Source: Actinomycetes bacterium (GTDB taxonomy: Bacteria > Actinomycetota > Actinomycetes > Actinomycetales > Cellulomonadaceae). From it: a stretch of 6,889 nucleotides of DNA. This document shows, one piece after another, positions 5,586-6,889 of the stretch (positions are counted from its first letter, which is position 1; each line of letters begins with the position of its first letter). Below the pieces are notes generated by a model, which saw nothing but the letters and a program-made list of their open reading frames with translations, ran no database searches and was not told the DNA's origin. The DNA lies in contig JAEXPS010000031.1 in assembly GCA_023438885.1 (NCBI GenBank), positions 1 through 6,889 on the forward strand, given 5' to 3'. The position numbers and the translations under genes were made by a program.

Positions 5586-6086
5586 ATGGCTGGTGAGACC
5601 CAGATCACTGTGGTCGGCAACCTGACGGCGGATCCGGAGCTGCGCTTCACCCCGTCGGGGGCGGCCGTGGCGAACTTCACCGTCGCGTCGACCCCGCGCA
5701 CGTTCGACCGCCAGAGCAACGAGTGGAAGGACGGGGAGACCCTGTTCCTGCGCTGCTCCATCTGGCGCGAGGCGGCCGAGTCGGTCGCCGAGTCGCTGAC
5801 CAAGGGCACCCGCGTCATCGTCACGGGCCGCCTGGTCTCGCGCTCCTACCAGGACCGCGAAGGCCAGAACCGGACGGTGTTCGAGGTCCAGGTCGACGAG
5901 GTCGGCCCCTCGCTGCGCTACGCCACGGCCAAGGTCACCCGGACCCAGCGGTCCGGTGGCGGCGGCTTCGGCGGTGGTGGCGGTGGCTTCGGCGGCGGCC
6001 AGGGCGGTGCCCAGGCCGACGCCCCGTGGGCCACTCCCGCCGGTGGCGGCTCCTCGGGTGGCTACTCCGACGAGCCCCCCTTCTGA
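5586..6086 (+). CDS. ssb: Single-stranded DNA-binding protein
   Basis: Binds single-stranded DNA during replication, recombination and repair, and recruits partner proteins through its C-terminal tip. The 166-residue product has an OB fold over about residues 1-115, with ITVVGNLTADPELRFTPSG (7-25), FLRCSIWREAAESVAESL (54-71) and GTRVIVTGRLVSRSYQ (74-89). A Gly-rich disordered linker (about 123-158) follows, and the tip SDEPPF (161-166) is the actinobacterial version of the acidic interaction peptide. The ATG at 5586 has GAGGAG five bases upstream. Placement between rpsF and rpsR is the conserved bacterial arrangement and makes this the main replicative SSB rather than an accessory copy. Length is normal and nothing is missing. 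Confidence 0.97.
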   Translation: MAGETQITVVGNLTADPELRFTPSGAAVANFTVASTPRTFDRQSNEWKDGETLFLRCSIWREAAESVAESLTKGTRVIVTGRLVSRSYQDREGQNRTVFEVQVDEVGPSLRYATAKVTRTQRSGGGGFGGGGGGFGGGQGGAQADAPWATPAGGGSSGGYSDEPPF

Positions 6087-6105
6087 CAGACCCTTTCCAC
6101 CCATC

Positions 6106-6139
6106 CCCGGGCCTCGGCCCGGGTCTCCGAGGGAGAACC
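6106..6139 (+). promoter_or_regulatory. Two competing hairpins before rpsR
   Basis: CCCGGGC (6106-6112) and GCCCGGG (6117-6123) form a 7-bp all-GC stem closing a CTCG loop. A second stem pairs GG (6122-6123) and TCTCC (6124-6128) with GGAGA (6132-6136) and CC (6138-6139), with one bulged A and a GAG loop. The second stem covers the rpsR SD (GGGAG, 6131-6135). Both use G6122-G6123, so they cannot form fully together. The first may act as a stability element or weak terminator (no T tract), the second as an SD mask. Confidence 0.45.
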
Positions 6140-6142
6140 ACG

Positions 6143-6379
6143 ATGGCCAAGCCAGTCATTCGTAAGCCGAAGAAGAAGAGCAACCCGCTCAAGACGTCGA
6201 AGATCGACGTCATCGACTACAAGGACACCGCGCTGCTGCGCAAGTTCATCTCCGACCGCGGCAAGATCCGCGCTCGCCGGGTGACCGGGGTGTCCGTCCA
6301 GGAGCAGCGGGCCATCGCCCGCGCCGTGAAGAACGCCCGCGAGATGGCCCTGCTGCCGTACTCGTCGTCGGCGCGCTGA
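6143..6379 (+). CDS. rpsR: 30S ribosomal protein S18, cysteine-free type
   Basis: Small-subunit platform protein that binds 16S rRNA together with S6. The 78-residue product has a basic N-terminus (MAKPVIRKPKKKSNP) and the family core IDYKDTALLRKFISDRGKI (24-42), RRVTGVSVQEQR (45-56) and AVKNAREMALLPY (61-73). It has no cysteine. Zinc-type actinobacterial S18 carries CxxC before IDYKD and another Cys in the segment RRVTGNC; here these positions read as non-metal residues (VS at 50-51). It therefore resembles the zinc-independent form, although it sits in the main rpsF operon. ATG 6143 has GAGGGAGA upstream. The reading frame is open further left but overlaps ssb in another frame. It lies 56 bases after ssb and 14 bases before rplI. 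Confidence 0.97.
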   Translation: MAKPVIRKPKKKSNPLKTSKIDVIDYKDTALLRKFISDRGKIRARRVTGVSVQEQRAIARAVKNAREMALLPYSSSAR

Positions 6380-6393
6380 GGAAGGACACCGAC

Positions 6394-6843
6394 ATGGCGA
6401 AGATCATCCTGACCCACGAGGTGTCCGGCCTGGGCGCCGCGGGTGACGTGGTCGAGGTCAAGGACGGGTACGCCCGCAACTACCTCCTGCCGCGCCGCCT
6501 GGCGACCCCCTGGACCAAGGGCGCCGAGAAGGACGTCACCGCGATCCGCAAGGCCCGCAAGGCGCGCGAGATCGCCTCGCTCGACGAGGCCAAGGCCACC
6601 CGCGACTCGCTCGAGTCCAAGCCCGTCGTCGTGACGGCCAAGGCCGGCGCCTCCGGCCGCCTGTTCGGCGCGGTGACCGCGACCGAGATCGGCGCGGCCC
6701 TGGCCGCGTCCGGTGCCCCGGCGGTCGACAAGCGCCGCATCGAGGTCGCCCAGGCGATCAAGTCGGTGGGCGAGTACGCCGTCCAGGTGCGCCTGCACCC
6801 GGAGGTCGCCGCAAAGGTGACCGTCAAGGTCGTCGCCGGCTGA
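6394..6843 (+). CDS. rplI: 50S ribosomal protein L9
   Basis: Large-subunit protein binding 23S rRNA near the base of the L1 stalk and helping maintain reading frame. The 149-residue product has the usual L9 plan: an N-terminal rRNA-binding domain with MAKIILTHEVSGLGAAGDVV (1-20) and VKDGYARNYLLPRRLA (22-37), a long Lys/Arg/Ala-rich connecting helix (about 41-75), and a C-terminal domain with GRLFGAVT (88-95) and DKRRIEV (112-118). Length equals the common family length. ATG 6394 is preceded by AGGAAGGA (6379-6386), seven bases away, whose first base is the last base of the rpsR stop codon, so the two are closely coupled. It is the last gene of the operon in this window, followed by a hairpin. 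Confidence 0.97.
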   Translation: MAKIILTHEVSGLGAAGDVVEVKDGYARNYLLPRRLATPWTKGAEKDVTAIRKARKAREIASLDEAKATRDSLESKPVVVTAKAGASGRLFGAVTATEIGAALAASGAPAVDKRRIEVAQAIKSVGEYAVQVRLHPEVAAKVTVKVVAG

Positions 6844-6865
6844 CACCGGCTGAGCAGACGAGAGG

Positions 6866-6889
6866 GGCCCGAGCCAGCCGGCTCGGGCC
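6866..6889 (+). terminator. Hairpin terminator after rplI
   Basis: GGCCCGAGCC (6866-6875) and GGCTCGGGCC (6880-6889) form a perfect 10-bp stem with an AGCC loop, starting 22 bases past the rplI stop. The window ends at the last base of the stem, so a T tract cannot be checked. The strength and position suit termination of the rpsF-ssb-rpsR-rplI transcript. Confidence 0.75.

Noticed and set aside
3739..5625. Plus-strand open frame of 628 codons
   Set aside because: It is an out-of-frame shadow running through the PBP end, the minus-strand gene, the rpsF promoter and rpsF. No product could be reconciled with these genes.
5952..6009. Repetitive GGC/GGT tract
   Set aside because: It is explained by codons of the normal Gly-rich linker of SSB, not by an independent repeat.
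5481..6104. Minus-strand open frame of 207 codons
   Set aside because: It is the antisense shadow of ssb, with Gly/Ala repeats mirroring the ssb Gly-rich linker codons.
5723..6142. Extended in-frame start for rpsR within ssb
   Set aside because: The extension is an Arg/Gly-rich shadow of ssb. MAKPVIRKP at 6143 with its own SD is the normal S18 start.
6217..6846. Minus-strand open frame of 209 codons
   Set aside because: It is antisense to rpsR and rplI, with shadow-like composition and no recognisable domain.

Overview
The window is high-GC DNA with strong G/C third-position bias, strict Shine-Dalgarno (SD) sites and a gene order typical of Actinobacteria: ino1 and a PadR regulator on the minus strand, a class A penicillin-binding protein (PBP) on the plus strand, then rpsF-ssb-rpsR-rplI. 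The same core order occurs around ino1/ponA1/rpsF in Mycobacterium tuberculosis. The cysteine-less S18 resembles what I recall from Micrococcales such as Arthrobacter, so a Cellulomonas-like Micrococcales member is my best guess. This is inferred from protein similarity by eye, not from a search. It is a housekeeping chromosomal region with no sign of mobile elements, phage or CRISPR.

Layout. Positions 1-62 hold a G-tract cluster and a hairpin just past the end of ino1. From 66 to 1807, on the minus strand, a padR-ino1 operon is joined by an ATGA stop/start overlap. Its promoter region carries a perfect 9-bp-arm inverted repeat (1835-1855) with a PadR-type ATGT...ACAT core. From 2018 to 4456, plus strand, lies a bifunctional class A PBP with GT51, transpeptidase and PASTA domains. 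Converging on it from the minus strand is a small basic protein of unknown function (4453-4947). The two genes use the two strands of one CTAG for their stop codons. From 5234 to 6843, plus strand, run rpsF, ssb, rpsR and rplI, probably from a promoter at 5085-5114, and ending at a 10-bp hairpin at the right edge.

How it fits together. Ino1 makes inositol phosphate, the precursor of phosphatidylinositol lipids and mycothiol in Actinobacteria, apparently controlled by the co-transcribed PadR. The PBP polymerises and cross-links peptidoglycan. The rpsF operon supplies three ribosomal proteins plus single-stranded DNA-binding protein.

The most interesting material is regulatory. The rpsF leader can fold into two hairpins plus a helix that pairs CCTCCT exactly with the rpsF SD site, a plausible form of S6:S18 feedback control. 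Further hairpins sit in the rpsF-ssb and ssb-rpsR gaps. I found no clear new multi-gene system. The least explained gene is the 164-residue protein at 4453-4947.
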